A stretch of DNA of 64,000 nt from Nitrospirota bacterium. Lineage in GTDB: Bacteria; Nitrospirota; Nitrospiria; Nitrospirales; Nitrospiraceae. The notes beneath the pieces are model-generated. The model was given only the letters and a program-made list of their open reading frames with translations. It made no database searches and was not told where the DNA came from. Position numbers and translations under genes: made by a program. This document shows, piece after piece, positions 8,466-17,378 of the stretch. Position 1 is the first letter of the stretch. Each line of letters begins with the position of its first letter. The stretch covers positions 124,001 to 188,000 of the forward strand of contig JBFLWP010000002.1 in NCBI GenBank assembly GCA_040757595.1, given 5' to 3'.

Positions 8466-8855
8466 ATGCCGGCAGACAAGAACTTGAGGATTCTGGTCGT
8501 GGACGATATGTCCACCATGCGCCGAATCGTGCGCAATGTGCTAAAGCAATTAGGCTATGGCAATGTCGAAGAGGCCGAGCACGGCCAGGAAGCACTCACC
8601 AAACTGCAGAAAGAGCCGTTTGGCCTCGTGGTCACGGACTGGAACATGCCGATCATGAGCGGCATTGACCTGCTCCGCACGATCCGGGCTGACCGTGCGA
8701 TGCACCATATCCCGGTCATTATGCTGACGGCCGAGGCCCAGAAGTCGAATATTCTCGAAGCGCTAAATGCAGGGGTCAGCCAGTACTTGGTGAAGCCGTT
8801 CACGGCTGAAATTATGCAGACCAAGCTCGACCAAATCTTTCAGTCCACCGCCTAG
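8466..8855 (+). CDS. cheY: CheY-type response regulator receiver protein
   Basis: GGAGGAG lies 9 bases before the chosen ATG, giving 129 residues, the usual CheY length. The key residues are D13/D14 ([10 protein letters not shown]), phospho-acceptor D58 (VTDWNMP), T88 (MLTAE) and K110 (VKPF). The [12 protein letters not shown] start and [12 protein letters not shown] segment closely follow chemotaxis CheY. No output domain, CheA or flagellar gene is nearby. Function on the element (diverting host chemotaxis signalling, or controlling transfer) is inferred only. Confidence 0.9.
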   Translation: MPADKNLRILVVDDMSTMRRIVRNVLKQLGYGNVEEAEHGQEALTKLQKEPFGLVVTDWNMPIMSGIDLLRTIRADRAMHHIPVIMLTAEAQKSNILEALNAGVSQYLVKPFTAEIMQTKLDQIFQSTA

Positions 8856-9017
8856 TTCGCTCACCCACTTGAGAGCGACCTGGGCACGTCTCAGACCGAG
8901 GCCGCTCTAACATACCCACGCTCTGTGGATTCAGTCACGATCCGGGTCCCAGGAACCCGCCTCTCAAGCGATCCGACCATTTATTGTCTTCGACCAGCTC
9001 TACCCCCCCCTGAAAGT

Positions 9018-9026
9018 CCGTAATAA
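9018..9026 (+). promoter_or_regulatory. CCGTAATAA leader motif variant
   Basis: One mismatch from CCGTAATAT. It is followed by GGAGATGGAGG, which supplies the ribosome site of the gene at 9044. Confidence 0.45.
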
Positions 9027-9043
9027 GGAGATGGAGGCAGGTC

Positions 9044-9295
9044 ATGAGTCTTGGGTGCATGAAATGTGAGGGGCTGATGGTGGTCTCACGCGATCCACTG
9101 GATGATCCCCACTACTGCGTCAACTGCGGGTGGCGGCCATCCTGGATCCGTTGGATGCGTCCATTCTGGCGCGCTCGACTGCGCCAATGGTCTCGGGTCC
9201 ACCGTGGCCGTAATATCCCGTCGATGGCGGGCCCGGAGGCTACCCCTCGTCGCCTGTCCGAATGGCAACGTCTGTCAGCAGATGGAGGTGCGTGA
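9044..9295 (+). CDS. Small zinc-ribbon protein
   Basis: The N-terminal 30 residues contain CMKC and CVNC pairs spaced like a rubredoxin or zinc-ribbon knuckle, followed by a basic, Trp-rich tail. There is a good GGAGG ribosome site. Its TGA overlaps the ATG of the next gene. Function is unknown. A further CCGTAATAT motif lies inside the 3' half of this frame. Confidence 0.55.
   Translation: MSLGCMKCEGLMVVSRDPLDDPHYCVNCGWRPSWIRWMRPFWRARLRQWSRVHRGRNIPSMAGPEATPRRLSEWQRLSADGGA
9208..9216 (+). promoter_or_regulatory. CCGTAATAT leader motif, inside small ORF
   Basis: An exact copy, 79 bases before the start of the outer-membrane-type gene at 9295. It is the only exact copy lying wholly within a probable coding sequence. 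Confidence 0.4.
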
Positions 9296-10101
9296 TGCGA
9301 ACAGGATATCGATTCGTCATGGCTGCATTGGTGGTGGGGCTGATCGTGCTCGGGTCGGTCGTCGAGAGCGGCGCCTATTCGCCGCTGAATCTTTCGCCGG
9401 GCTACCCCACCAGCCTGGATGATGCCTATCCGGTTCCTCACAAGGAATGGGTGGTGCAATCAGGCGCCCGGGTCGATGTGTTCCGGTCAGCCACACGAAC
9501 CCGTGTCCCGGTCGATGCCCGGTACGGGATCGCCAAGGACGTGGAAGTCGATTTGGGCGGAACGGTCCTTCGCGGCCCGTTGACCCCGGGCACGCAGGAG
9601 GATCCGCGGTCGATCCGAGTCGGCGGCCTCGCCCGGATGTACCGAGACGATCAGCTGAGTGTCGGGGCCCGGGTTCAGGCGCAAATCCCGACCGGTGGAG
9701 AACGCCGGAGCCCGTCTCTCAAGAGTACGCTCTTGGCGAGTTGGGATCTCGGGAGTCAGCGGTACTGGCATGTCAATGCGAGCTACGAAGCGGCCCCTTC
9801 CAGCCAACGTGGCCAGTGGCGGGCCGGCGGAACCAGTCAGTGGACGGGCGTGACGGGGGTTGTCTGGGGCGTGGATACCGTGCCGATGGCGGTGGTCGCT
9901 GATGTGAAAGCGTCCAATGTCCGGGGTACTGGCAATCCGGCCAAGGATCGGGAGATCACCGTCACCCCCGAGGTCGGGGTCGTGATCCCGATTTCGAAGC
10001 ACCTGCATGTTCAGGCCAGCATCAGCCGGGATTTTGGAGGGGCGCCGTCCAGCCAGGCCTCGATCAACGGATGGGTCGGCATTACGGTAACCTGGACGTA
10101 A
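9295..10101 (+). CDS. Outer-membrane beta-barrel-like protein
   Basis: A signal peptide (RFVMAALVVGLIVLG, then SGAYS) precedes about 230 residues of alternating beta-strand pattern with turns rich in Gly, Asp and Thr, ending in VGITVTWT. The terminal residue is not Phe but the strand pattern fits a barrel. It resembles porin-like proteins of the transporter/phenol-degradation type. Length is 268 residues. The stop codon sits inside GGACGTAATG, a degenerate form of the leader motif. It may be a surface pore or exclusion-type protein; the role is not certain. Confidence 0.6.
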   Translation: MRTGYRFVMAALVVGLIVLGSVVESGAYSPLNLSPGYPTSLDDAYPVPHKEWVVQSGARVDVFRSATRTRVPVDARYGIAKDVEVDLGGTVLRGPLTPGTQEDPRSIRVGGLARMYRDDQLSVGARVQAQIPTGGERRSPSLKSTLLASWDLGSQRYWHVNASYEAAPSSQRGQWRAGGTSQWTGVTGVVWGVDTVPMAVVADVKASNVRGTGNPAKDREITVTPEVGVVIPISKHLHVQASISRDFGGAPSSQASINGWVGITVTWT

Positions 10102-10170
10102 TGAGCGCCACTTTCGCCCAGACCTGGCTGTGTCGCCGGTCTGACGGTGAGGGTGGACGGAGGAGTGTTG

Positions 10171-12330
10171 GTGAGTCGCCGGACAGCCAAAGAGACGCGA
10201 GAATCCGTCACGTTCGCGGCTGAAGTGGTTCGAGTCGTGTATCGAGCGGTAGAGGGGGGGTACACCGTTCTGACGATGCGTGCCTTGGGGCGGGACCTGA
10301 CCCCTTTCAGCGCGGTTGGAGAACTGCCCGAAACCATGCAGCTGCGTGAGCAGCAAGCCTGGTTGATCACGGGGTCATGGGTCACCTCCCCTAAATACGG
10401 TCGCCAGTTCCGGTTGACCAGCCTGTCGCCGCACCGGCCGGCGTCGGCAGAGGCGCTCGAGGCGTTGCTGGCCTCGGGGATCATTAGCGGGGTCGGACCT
10501 GAACGGGCCAGGCGGATTACCCAGACGTTTGGCGTGAACGCCTGGGACCTGATGAACCAGGCGTCGGAGCGATTGATGGAGATCCCAGGGATTGGGCCCG
10601 GAGTCTTCCGCACGATCACCGAATCCTGGCGTCAGCATCAACAGCAGGCGGAGCTCCTCTCCCGGCTCTGCGCGCTGGGGTTGACGCTCTCGCTGTCCGT
10701 CAAAGCGGTCAAACACTTCGGCTCGGCCACCGAAGGGATCGTTCAGACCAATCCCTACCGGCTCACAGAAATCCGCGGCATTGGGTTCAAAACTGCGGAT
10801 CTGTTCTCCCGGTCGCTGGGCATCAAACCGACCGCTCCCTACCGGCTCATAGCCGGACTGCGTGAGGTGCTCAGGCAGGCGACCGTGGCCGGCCATACCT
10901 TTCTCCCGGAATCCACTCTGTACGAGGGGTTAAGCGATCTCCTCGGCCTTGATCGGGATAGTGTGCGGCCGGCCCTCTCTCAGGCCTGCGGCGATGGGGA
11001 GGTGGTCTGCGATGATGGGCGGGTCTACTCGGCGGACTTATACCGGGCCGAACGAGCCGTCGAGCGCCGACTGTCCGATCTGGTTCGTCGATCGGCCGTC
11101 CGGTGGCAAGGCTCCATTGATCCTCGGACCACACCCGAGCAGGCCCAAGCCGTGACGTGGGCGATGACCATGCCATGTTCGATCCTGACCGGGCTGCCGG
11201 GCACCGGCAAAACGTACACCGTGGCCGAGATCGTCCGATTATCCAAGCAGCATCGGCAACAGGTGGTCCTCTGCGCCCCAACCGGAAAAGCGGCTCGGCG
11301 GATGACCGAGCTCTCCGGCGTGGACGCTTGCACCATTCATCGTCTGCTCGAGTTTAGCCCCGACGTGGGATTTCGACGTTGTGCCGGCCATCCCCTCGAT
11401 GCCGATCTCGTCGTGGTGGATGAGGCGTCGATGATGGATTTGCCGCTCTTTGACAGCCTGCTGTCCGCCATCGGTCCTCGCACCCGGCTTTTGCTGGTCG
11501 GCGATCAGCATCAGCTGCCCTCGGTTGGACCCGGCCAGATCCTGCGCGATCTCATTGCCAGCGGCTGGATCCCCGTCACCACGCTGACGCGGATTCAACG
11601 GCAGGCTGAGCTCTCCGGCATCATCACGTGGGCGCATCAGGTGCATGCGGGCACGCTTCCGCCGCTCCGGACAGGGGAGTACGGGGCACTGAATGACTTG
11701 TTCCTGATGCTCCAGGACGATCCCGCCGAGTTGGCGACCAGTCTGGAACAGGTCCTCCGTGACGCCGGCCGGTCGTTTGCCCCGCAGGACATCCAGGTCT
11801 TGGCCCCGATGCACAAGGGTCCGCTCGGGACGGTCGAGCTTAATGAACGGATCCGCGCGGTGCTCAATCCCCAGGCCGGGAAGGGCCCGCGACTTGGCAA
11901 GTTTGCCCCAGGCGACCGTGTCGTTCAGAACGTCAACAACTACGACAAGGAAATTTTCAATGGCGAGGTGGGGCTGGTGGTGGACGTCGATCTGGAAGAC
12001 GCGATGCTCACGGTTCGATTTGGGGAGCGCCCGGTCAGCTATTCCATCGAGGACCTGGCTGATCTGGACCTGGCGTTCTGCTTGACGATTCATAAAGCAC
12101 AGGGATCGGAATTCCCGTGCGTTATCGTCGTGTTGCATCGTCAGCACTACATCATGCAGCGCCGGGAACTCTTGTATACCGCGATGACCCGGGCCAAGCA
12201 ACGATTGGTCTTATTGGCCAGCGCGGAGGCATTGAGGATTGCGGCGAAACGCACGGATGCGGCTCGACGGTACAGCTCTCTGTGCGCGGCGCGTCCCGTT
12301 CAATCGATCTTGATGAAGTCCGTAATATAG
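10171..12330 (+). CDS. recD2: RecD2-type DNA helicase with helix-hairpin-helix domain
   Basis: GTG at 10171 is chosen because GGAGGAG lies 5 bases upstream; a GTG at 10147 lacks a site. Domains in order: N-terminal OB-like region, helix-hairpin-helix repeats (SGVGPERARRI, IPGIGPGVFRTI, IRGIGFKTADLF) at about residues 110-210, Walker A TGLPGTGKTYT near 341, Walker B VVDEASMMD near 415, VGDQHQLPSVGPGQ, and C-terminal TIHKAQGSEFP and YTAMTRAKQRL. The full 719 residues match RecD2. It unwinds DNA 5'-3' without RecBC. It closes the replication block, just before the pilin gene. Confidence 0.92.
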   Translation: MSRRTAKETRESVTFAAEVVRVVYRAVEGGYTVLTMRALGRDLTPFSAVGELPETMQLREQQAWLITGSWVTSPKYGRQFRLTSLSPHRPASAEALEALLASGIISGVGPERARRITQTFGVNAWDLMNQASERLMEIPGIGPGVFRTITESWRQHQQQAELLSRLCALGLTLSLSVKAVKHFGSATEGIVQTNPYRLTEIRGIGFKTADLFSRSLGIKPTAPYRLIAGLREVLRQATVAGHTFLPESTLYEGLSDLLGLDRDSVRPALSQACGDGEVVCDDGRVYSADLYRAERAVERRLSDLVRRSAVRWQGSIDPRTTPEQAQAVTWAMTMPCSILTGLPGTGKTYTVAEIVRLSKQHRQQVVLCAPTGKAARRMTELSGVDACTIHRLLEFSPDVGFRRCAGHPLDADLVVVDEASMMDLPLFDSLLSAIGPRTRLLLVGDQHQLPSVGPGQILRDLIASGWIPVTTLTRIQRQAELSGIITWAHQVHAGTLPPLRTGEYGALNDLFLMLQDDPAELATSLEQVLRDAGRSFAPQDIQVLAPMHKGPLGTVELNERIRAVLNPQAGKGPRLGKFAPGDRVVQNVNNYDKEIFNGEVGLVVDVDLEDAMLTVRFGERPVSYSIEDLADLDLAFCLTIHKAQGSEFPCVIVVLHRQHYIMQRRELLYTAMTRAKQRLVLLASAEALRIAAKRTDAARRYSSLCAARPVQSILMKSVI
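12320..12328 (+). promoter_or_regulatory. CCGTAATAT leader motif before the tra operon
   Basis: An exact copy that overlaps the last codons of the helicase (GTA ATA TAG). GTGTTGGTG follows at 12380-12388, within the 110-base leader of traA. Confidence 0.6.
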
Positions 12331-12438
12331 AGATGGCCGTTCCGTCGTGAGGGCTCGATGCGATCGCGAGGCCTCTCTGGTGTTGGTGTTCGCAATCACC
12401 TGATTACATTAACGAATTTCTCGGAGGAGGACAGGCAA

Positions 12439-12729
12439 ATGGTCAGAACAGGCGTGTTGGTCGTGGCGGCGGTGATGTTGGTACTGCCGCTTCTGATGGT
12501 GGCGTCCGCGTACGCCGGCACGGATACGACGTTCGATGAGATCGCCCAGACGGTTCGTGGCTGGATGCAGGGGTCACTGGGCATGGTCTTGTCGTTGTTC
12601 GGGGGGATCCTGGGGGTCGGCAGTGCCGTCAAGGGCGACTGGGCCGGGCTCGGGACCGGGATCGGCATCGCGGCCGGCTCCTACTACATTCCCAACGTCC
12701 TGCCCAGCATCATCACGGGATTGATGTAA
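12439..12729 (+). CDS. traA: F-type pilin precursor (TraA-like)
   Basis: GGAGGAGGACAG precedes the chosen ATG; the longer open frame upstream lacks one. The 96-residue product has a signal-type hydrophobic N-terminus (VLVVAAVMLVLPLLMV, then ASAYAGT), a likely cleavage after AYA, and a mature part with two hydrophobic segments (SLGMVLSLFGGILGVGSAV and the Gly-rich C-terminus). This is the TraA/VirB2 layout. It stands first in the traA-L-E-K-B order. The S26 peptidase at 24159 may help its maturation. Confidence 0.8.
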   Translation: MVRTGVLVVAAVMLVLPLLMVASAYAGTDTTFDEIAQTVRGWMQGSLGMVLSLFGGILGVGSAVKGDWAGLGTGIGIAAGSYYIPNVLPSIITGLM

Positions 12730-12813
12730 GGTCACGCATCATTGGGACGGCTGGCGGCGATCCGGGTGTGGCCCATCGCCGCCATGGCGCACCCCCTGAC
12801 GTGTTGGTGTCTG

Positions 12814-13089
12814 ATGTATACCATCCCACGGTATATCGACAGCCCCCCGCAAGTGCTGTGGTGGGAACTGGATGAGATTGTCATCCTGATCATCTGTATC
12901 TTCGCCGGCATTATCAGCCGGGAATTGACGACGCTTACAGCGGTCGGCATCTGCTCGACGATCCTGATTAGCAAAACGAAACGCGGGAAGAGCGAGGGCA
13001 TCGTGCTGCATTGGTGTTACTGGCACTGCCTCCCGATGTTCTCGCTCAAAGGCTGTCCCTCTGGTGATGTCCGGGAGTTGGTGGAATAA
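12814..13089 (+). CDS. traL: Conjugal pilus assembly protein TraL
   Basis: ATG at 12814 gives 91 residues, the size of F TraL; a TTG at 12742 would extend it. YIDSPPQVLWWELDE is followed by two hydrophobic segments, then ISKTKRGKSEG and HWCYWHCLP, which match TraL's basic loop and W-Y-W-x-P region. It is an inner-membrane component of the F-type channel. GTGTTGGTG sits 4 bases before this ATG. Confidence 0.85.
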   Translation: MYTIPRYIDSPPQVLWWELDEIVILIICIFAGIISRELTTLTAVGICSTILISKTKRGKSEGIVLHWCYWHCLPMFSLKGCPSGDVRELVE

Positions 13090-13182
13090 GAAGCTGGCGG
13101 AGGCGACGTCCTGGGTGCTTGCCAGGCCTCACGTCATCGTTCGTCGGACGGGAGGACGCGGGGAGGCCGCGTCAACAGAGTC

Positions 13183-13794
13183 GTGAACTGGACGCTCTAT
13201 CGGGATCATCTCGCGAACGCACGAACCCTCAACACGTTGTTGATGGTCATCGTGGTCGGGCTCGTCGTCGCGTTAATTGCCAACGGGTTCTATCGCCGGA
13301 CGGTGGTGCTGCATGTGGCGCCGGTCTCCGTCGAACGCGAATATTGGGCGAGCTCCAATCAAGCGAGCGACCAGTATAAGAAGGAAATCGCCCTCTCCTT
13401 GATCCCGTATGTCGCCAATGTCAGCCCGGCGAGCGTCCGGTTGGGCCATCAGACGTTTCTCCGCTACGTGGCCGAGGAAGCCTACGGGCAACTCAGTGAG
13501 GCGTTACGGGCGGATGAAGAGTATGTCACCAAAAACAATCTCAATCGCTTCTTTTCGCCGGAATACGCGCGCGTGTCCGGTGATGAGGTGGTGCTTGGCG
13601 GCAAGGAGCGCCGGTTCATCGGACATACCCAGGTGGCGGAAGAGGACCGGGAATACCGCATCGTCCTGAAGTTCACGGACTGGCGCGTTCATGTCTCCAG
13701 TCTCAGCGCAGGCCTGTTCACCCGCAAGCCGGCGAACCCCGAAGCGCAGACGGTCAAGATGCCGCCATCGGATCAACCCGAGAAACAACCATGA
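13183..13794 (+). CDS. traE: Conjugal transfer protein TraE
   Basis: A GTG start is used and an ATGA overlap joins it to traK. One N-terminal membrane helix (TLLMVIVVGLVVALIANGF) is followed by a periplasmic domain, as in TraE/VirB8-like proteins: about 200 residues with the E-K-E-I-A-L-S-L-I-P region and a C-terminal beta-rich part ending in a Pro-rich tail. It bridges the inner-membrane complex to the outer-membrane core (TraK, TraB, TraV). Confidence 0.85.
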   Translation: MNWTLYRDHLANARTLNTLLMVIVVGLVVALIANGFYRRTVVLHVAPVSVEREYWASSNQASDQYKKEIALSLIPYVANVSPASVRLGHQTFLRYVAEEAYGQLSEALRADEEYVTKNNLNRFFSPEYARVSGDEVVLGGKERRFIGHTQVAEEDREYRIVLKFTDWRVHVSSLSAGLFTRKPANPEAQTVKMPPSDQPEKQP

Positions 13795-14561
13795 CCACTT
13801 CGTGCTTTGATGCGCGTCAGATTCTATTGTCCGCCGCGCTGTGCGGTCTTCTCTGGATAGGGGAGTATCCCGATCATGCCCTTGCCGTCCAGCGCATGGA
13901 TGTCGTTGATGAGAGCTCGATCAGCGTCACAGTCTCGTCCCGCGATGTGAACGTGATTACGGCGCCGTCTCCCATCCTCCATGCCTATACGTCCAAACCC
14001 GAGATTGAGGTCAAGACGCAGGGCCGGCATGTGATCGTGACGACTGGCGCAACGGCCGGCGAATTGGTCCTCCTGACCGAGCAACAGGTCTATGTCCTCC
14101 AATTGAAGCCTCAAAACGGCCCCTCGGAGACGATCATCCTCAACGACCGGCGTGTGGCCGACACCACCAACCAGACGGACCAGGAGCAGCAGAACAGCGC
14201 GGACTACATTGACGAACTGACGACCCTGATGCGGAATGTCTTTCTGGGGCAGGCGCCGGCAGGGATGCGGGTCATTGAGACGCCGAAAGAGCGCCACCTG
14301 ACCTGGGTGGAATTGGAGTTGGTCCATGACCGGCTTTACCGTGGTGCCACCTATCTGCTCAGACGCGTGGAGTGGCGGAATGACACGGCCGGCACGCAGA
14401 CGTTCCGCGAAAAGAGCTTTTTCACCGGGCGTGAACTCGCCATCGCGTTCGATCGTCTGCGCGTCGAGCCAGGCCAATCGGTGACCGCGGTGATGGTATA
14501 CCCCGCACCCGGCCGTGACGCCGAGAGACCGGCGTCGCCCCTGCCGCCAGCGGAGCAATAA
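13791..14561 (+). CDS. traK: Conjugal transfer secretin-like protein TraK
   Basis: A signal-type N-terminus (LLSAALCGLLWIG) precedes VTVSSRDVNVITAPSPI, a typical TraK segment, then a beta-rich domain and a C-terminal region similar to VirB9-like proteins. Length is 256 residues. TraK forms the outer-membrane core complex with TraB and TraV. It is coupled to traE upstream and lies 8 bases before traB. Confidence 0.85.
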   Translation: MTTSCFDARQILLSAALCGLLWIGEYPDHALAVQRMDVVDESSISVTVSSRDVNVITAPSPILHAYTSKPEIEVKTQGRHVIVTTGATAGELVLLTEQQVYVLQLKPQNGPSETIILNDRRVADTTNQTDQEQQNSADYIDELTTLMRNVFLGQAPAGMRVIETPKERHLTWVELELVHDRLYRGATYLLRRVEWRNDTAGTQTFREKSFFTGRELAIAFDRLRVEPGQSVTAVMVYPAPGRDAERPASPLPPAEQ

Positions 14562-14569
14562 GGACCTCG

Positions 14570-15958
14570 ATGGTTGACGTGAATGCCGCAGGAGGCGCTC
14601 CAACCGGCCCCATCCTAGACCCCGTCAATCCCGGACCGCAGCCGGGCGCCTCCGCCAAATCCGGACTCCAGAAGTGGATGGTCTGGGCGATCTTAGGCAT
14701 CGTGGGGGTGGTTGTGATCGTCGTGGGACAGCGGGTTCGCGAGGCCGAGTTCGGTGGAGTCATCAAGAAATCGCAGCCCAAAGCGGCGACCTTGGTGCCG
14801 AAGGCCGACCAGGAGGTGTGGATTGCCGAGGCCGGCGGCAAGCTCAAATCGCTCGAAAAGACCATCGAGACCCAGAGCAAGCTCATTACCCAGTTGCAGC
14901 AGGAAATGGACAAGGTCAAGAAAGACACGAAACGGGGCCCGGGAGGGCCGGAAGGGAAACCGGGTCCCGCGGGTCCCCCAGGTCCCCCAGGCGCCGTAAA
15001 GATCGTTCCGTCCGGCAAAGCCGGCCTGAAGAGCGGGACCATTCCTCCGTTACCCCCCGCATCCTCACTGCCCCCGCTTCCTCTGCCAGGCGGTCCTTCC
15101 GGTCAGGCTCAAGCCGGGAGTCCGTCTTCGACTTCGAAATTTCTCGAGCAAGCAGCCGGCAGCCAACCTGCCGGGAGCGGGGAGGTGGGCGCGAAGGGTC
15201 CAGGACCGGCGGGAAAACCGGCGACGCCCTCTGGGTCTCCGACGGAGCGGATCCGTGTCTTCAAAGCCGATCAGGTCTCCATGCAACCCAAGAGCAAGTA
15301 TTTCATCAATACCGGTACGCTGATCCCCGTCCAATTGCTCTCCGGCATCGATGCTCCGGCCAGAGGGGGCGGTGTCGGAAGTGGAGGGATGGGCGGGGGG
15401 GTGCGTCAGCAGCCCTACCCTGTGCTGATGGTGGTCAATAATCTGGCGTTTCTCCCGAACGATTTTCGCCTGAACCTCAAGGAATGCTTTGTGATGGGGG
15501 AGGGGCTCGGCGAACTGTCCAGCGAGCGGACCCAGATTCGCGTCCTCGGCCTGAGTTGCGTCAAAAAGAACGGCCAGGCCACGGATGTCGCAATCAAGGG
15601 CGTGATTACCGGAGAGGATGGCAAAGTGGGGCTCCGCGGCAAGATCGTGATGCGGGAAGGCGCGCTCCTGTATCGCTCGCTCCTGGCCGGCTTCGTCAGT
15701 GGTCTCTCCAGGGCGTTTCTCCCGTTCCAGCAAGGGTTTTTCTTCGCGCAAAGCCCGCAACAGATGATGCAGTTCCCCGACACGCAAATGATCGGAATTT
15801 CAGGCCTTGCAGGAGGGTTAGGGCGCGCAGCCGAGCTCTTAGCCCGTTTTTATATGACGATGGCCCGGTCGATATTCCCTATCATCGAAATCGATGCCGG
15901 TCGGAAAGGGGTTCTGATCGTCACGGAAGGAAAAGAGTTGCCCGATATCCCGCTCTAA
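14570..15958 (+). CDS. traB: Conjugal transfer protein TraB with collagen-like tract
   Basis: A single membrane helix (MVWAILGIVGVVVIVVG, about residues 37-53) is followed by a coiled coil (about 85-120), then a Gly-Pro-Pro tract (GPGGPEGKPGPAGPPGPPG), a Pro/Ser-rich spacer, and the VirB10/TraB C-terminal domain from about residue 235: NTGTLIPVQLLSGIDAPA, then VMREGALLYRSLLAGFVSGLS. The length (462) and architecture match TraB, which spans from inner membrane to outer core. The collagen-like repeats in the periplasmic spacer are unusual. Confidence 0.9.
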   Translation: MVDVNAAGGAPTGPILDPVNPGPQPGASAKSGLQKWMVWAILGIVGVVVIVVGQRVREAEFGGVIKKSQPKAATLVPKADQEVWIAEAGGKLKSLEKTIETQSKLITQLQQEMDKVKKDTKRGPGGPEGKPGPAGPPGPPGAVKIVPSGKAGLKSGTIPPLPPASSLPPLPLPGGPSGQAQAGSPSSTSKFLEQAAGSQPAGSGEVGAKGPGPAGKPATPSGSPTERIRVFKADQVSMQPKSKYFINTGTLIPVQLLSGIDAPARGGGVGSGGMGGGVRQQPYPVLMVVNNLAFLPNDFRLNLKECFVMGEGLGELSSERTQIRVLGLSCVKKNGQATDVAIKGVITGEDGKVGLRGKIVMREGALLYRSLLAGFVSGLSRAFLPFQQGFFFAQSPQQMMQFPDTQMIGISGLAGGLGRAAELLARFYMTMARSIFPIIEIDAGRKGVLIVTEGKELPDIPL

Positions 15959-15969
15959 TCCCGCGTTGT

Positions 15970-15987
15970 CCGTAATATCGTAGCGTG
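15970..15987 (+). promoter_or_regulatory. CCGTAATAT motif followed by GTAGCGTG
   Basis: An exact CCGTAATAT (15970-15978) is followed after one base by GTAGCGTG (15980-15987). The latter is identical to the core of the E. coli ops element recognised by RfaH. The gene it once led is now 1.4 kb away because an insertion sequence entered this leader. Confidence 0.55.
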
Positions 15988-16134
15988 TGGGTCTCGCTTC
16001 GGTACCACCAAAGGAGGGTCGTTTGCACAATCGAGATTCTATGAATAGGGCCCCCTTTACGTTGGTCGACAGTCGAGGTACGAAGGTCCGACTGTCAGGG
16101 GTGACCAACCACCACCAACGAAAGGGGGCAGGTG

Positions 16135-17169
16135 ATGATCTACGTCGGATTGGATGTCAGTGGCAAGAGTCTGGTGGCTTATGCGGTCAATGAACGGAAG
16201 CAGCGCGTGTTCGCAGGGGAGCAGCCGGCCTCCCGGGCGGGGCTCCGGGCGCTGCTGCGGCACGTGGGGGTCGGCGCCAAGCTGGTCGCCTTCGAGGCGG
16301 GCAATCAGATGAAGTGGATCGCGGAGACCTTGAAGAAGCTGACGGACGTCCAGGTTCATGTGGTGCATCCGAACGAGGTGAAGTGGATCACCGAGAGTCG
16401 GGGGAAGACGGATCGGGTGGATGCGAAGAAACTGGCCGAGCTGGCGCGGACGGGGTTGCTGCCGCGGGCCGTGCATGTGGTGGCGGGCGTGACCCGAGAG
16501 CTGCGGGAGGTGGCCAGTGCCCGGCAGCAGTTGCAGAGCAAGCGGGTCGCCTTGCTCAACACCCTGCGCGGGTATGTGCGGCAAGAGGGGTATCGGCTGC
16601 CGGCCAAGTTCTTCGCGAGTCCGACCTGGCGGACGCAGCTCGAGCGGCTGCCGCTCAGTGCCCCGCTGAAGCTGATCATCGAGACCTTCCGCGCGAGCCT
16701 TGAGGCGCTGACGGCGGCGGAGCGGCAACTCACCGACCGGCTGCGGGCCATTCGGGATCCCCGCTGTGCACTGGTGGAGACCATTCCGGCCTTGGGCCCG
16801 TTGTCCGCCCGTGTGCTGGTGGGGGCGCTCGACGAGGCGCGTCGGTTTGATGATCAGAAGGCCGTGGCGAACTATGGGGCGCTCACACCGACGATCTACC
16901 AGAGTGGGGAGGTGCGGCAGTTGGGGCGGATCAACCGGGACGGGCGGCTGGAGGTGCGACGGGTGCTCTTGCAGTGTGCCCACACGCTGGTGCGGATGAA
17001 GAGTCACGGGGCGAAGCCGCTGCAGCAGTTCTTTGCCCGTGTTGCCCGGCGACGGGGCCAGAAGATCGCCCTTATCGCCCTGGCCCGGAAGTTGTTGACG
17101 ACGGCCTACGGGGTCTTGAAGTCGGGGCAGCCCTACGACCCGGCCAAGCTCCTGGCGGCCGCGCGCTAG
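16135..17169 (+). CDS. IS110/IS1111-family transposase
   Basis: The N-terminal DEDD (RuvC-like) domain shows YVGLDVSGKS (first Asp), FEAGNQ (Glu) and TDRVDAKKLAEL (Asp pair). The C-terminal Tnp_20 domain has TIPALGPLSARVL and YQSGEVRQLGRI, with the serine typical of this family. At about 344 residues it is complete, and no disruption is seen. These recombinases act with an RNA guide encoded in the element. Confidence 0.93.
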   Translation: MIYVGLDVSGKSLVAYAVNERKQRVFAGEQPASRAGLRALLRHVGVGAKLVAFEAGNQMKWIAETLKKLTDVQVHVVHPNEVKWITESRGKTDRVDAKKLAELARTGLLPRAVHVVAGVTRELREVASARQQLQSKRVALLNTLRGYVRQEGYRLPAKFFASPTWRTQLERLPLSAPLKLIIETFRASLEALTAAERQLTDRLRAIRDPRCALVETIPALGPLSARVLVGALDEARRFDDQKAVANYGALTPTIYQSGEVRQLGRINRDGRLEVRRVLLQCAHTLVRMKSHGAKPLQQFFARVARRRGQKIALIALARKLLTTAYGVLKSGQPYDPAKLLAAAR

Positions 17170-17378
17170 CGCCCGCGGTCGATGAAGGAGAAGCGGGCAC
17201 GTTCGATTGCCCTGATGGTCACGCCAAGACGGTGAGCCCGCATGGTCCTTGAGGGGACAACCTCGATAAGGAGATTGGGCGGCTGTCTTTGGACCGGAAG
17301 GTTGGGCGACCGAGCCCGCATGGGAGGTTAACGGTCCATCTTTTTCAACGTCAGGGCCTCGTATTCCCTGTTGACAGA
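17170..17378 (+). ncRNA. Candidate bridge RNA region of the IS1111-type element
   Basis: IS1111-type elements carry their guide (bridge) RNA in the non-coding segment after the transposase. Here the 5' non-coding end is about 95 bases and the 3' end about 210, the expected asymmetry. The segment contains GAGCCCGCATGG twice (17234-17245 and 17312-17323) and several short self-complementary stretches. The assignment is by position and family knowledge; loops matching the target were not resolved by eye. Confidence 0.4.

Noticed and set aside
11239-12201. 320-residue minus-strand frame inside the RecD2-like gene
   Set aside because: A shadow of a well-supported helicase; composition is typical of high-GC antisense frames.
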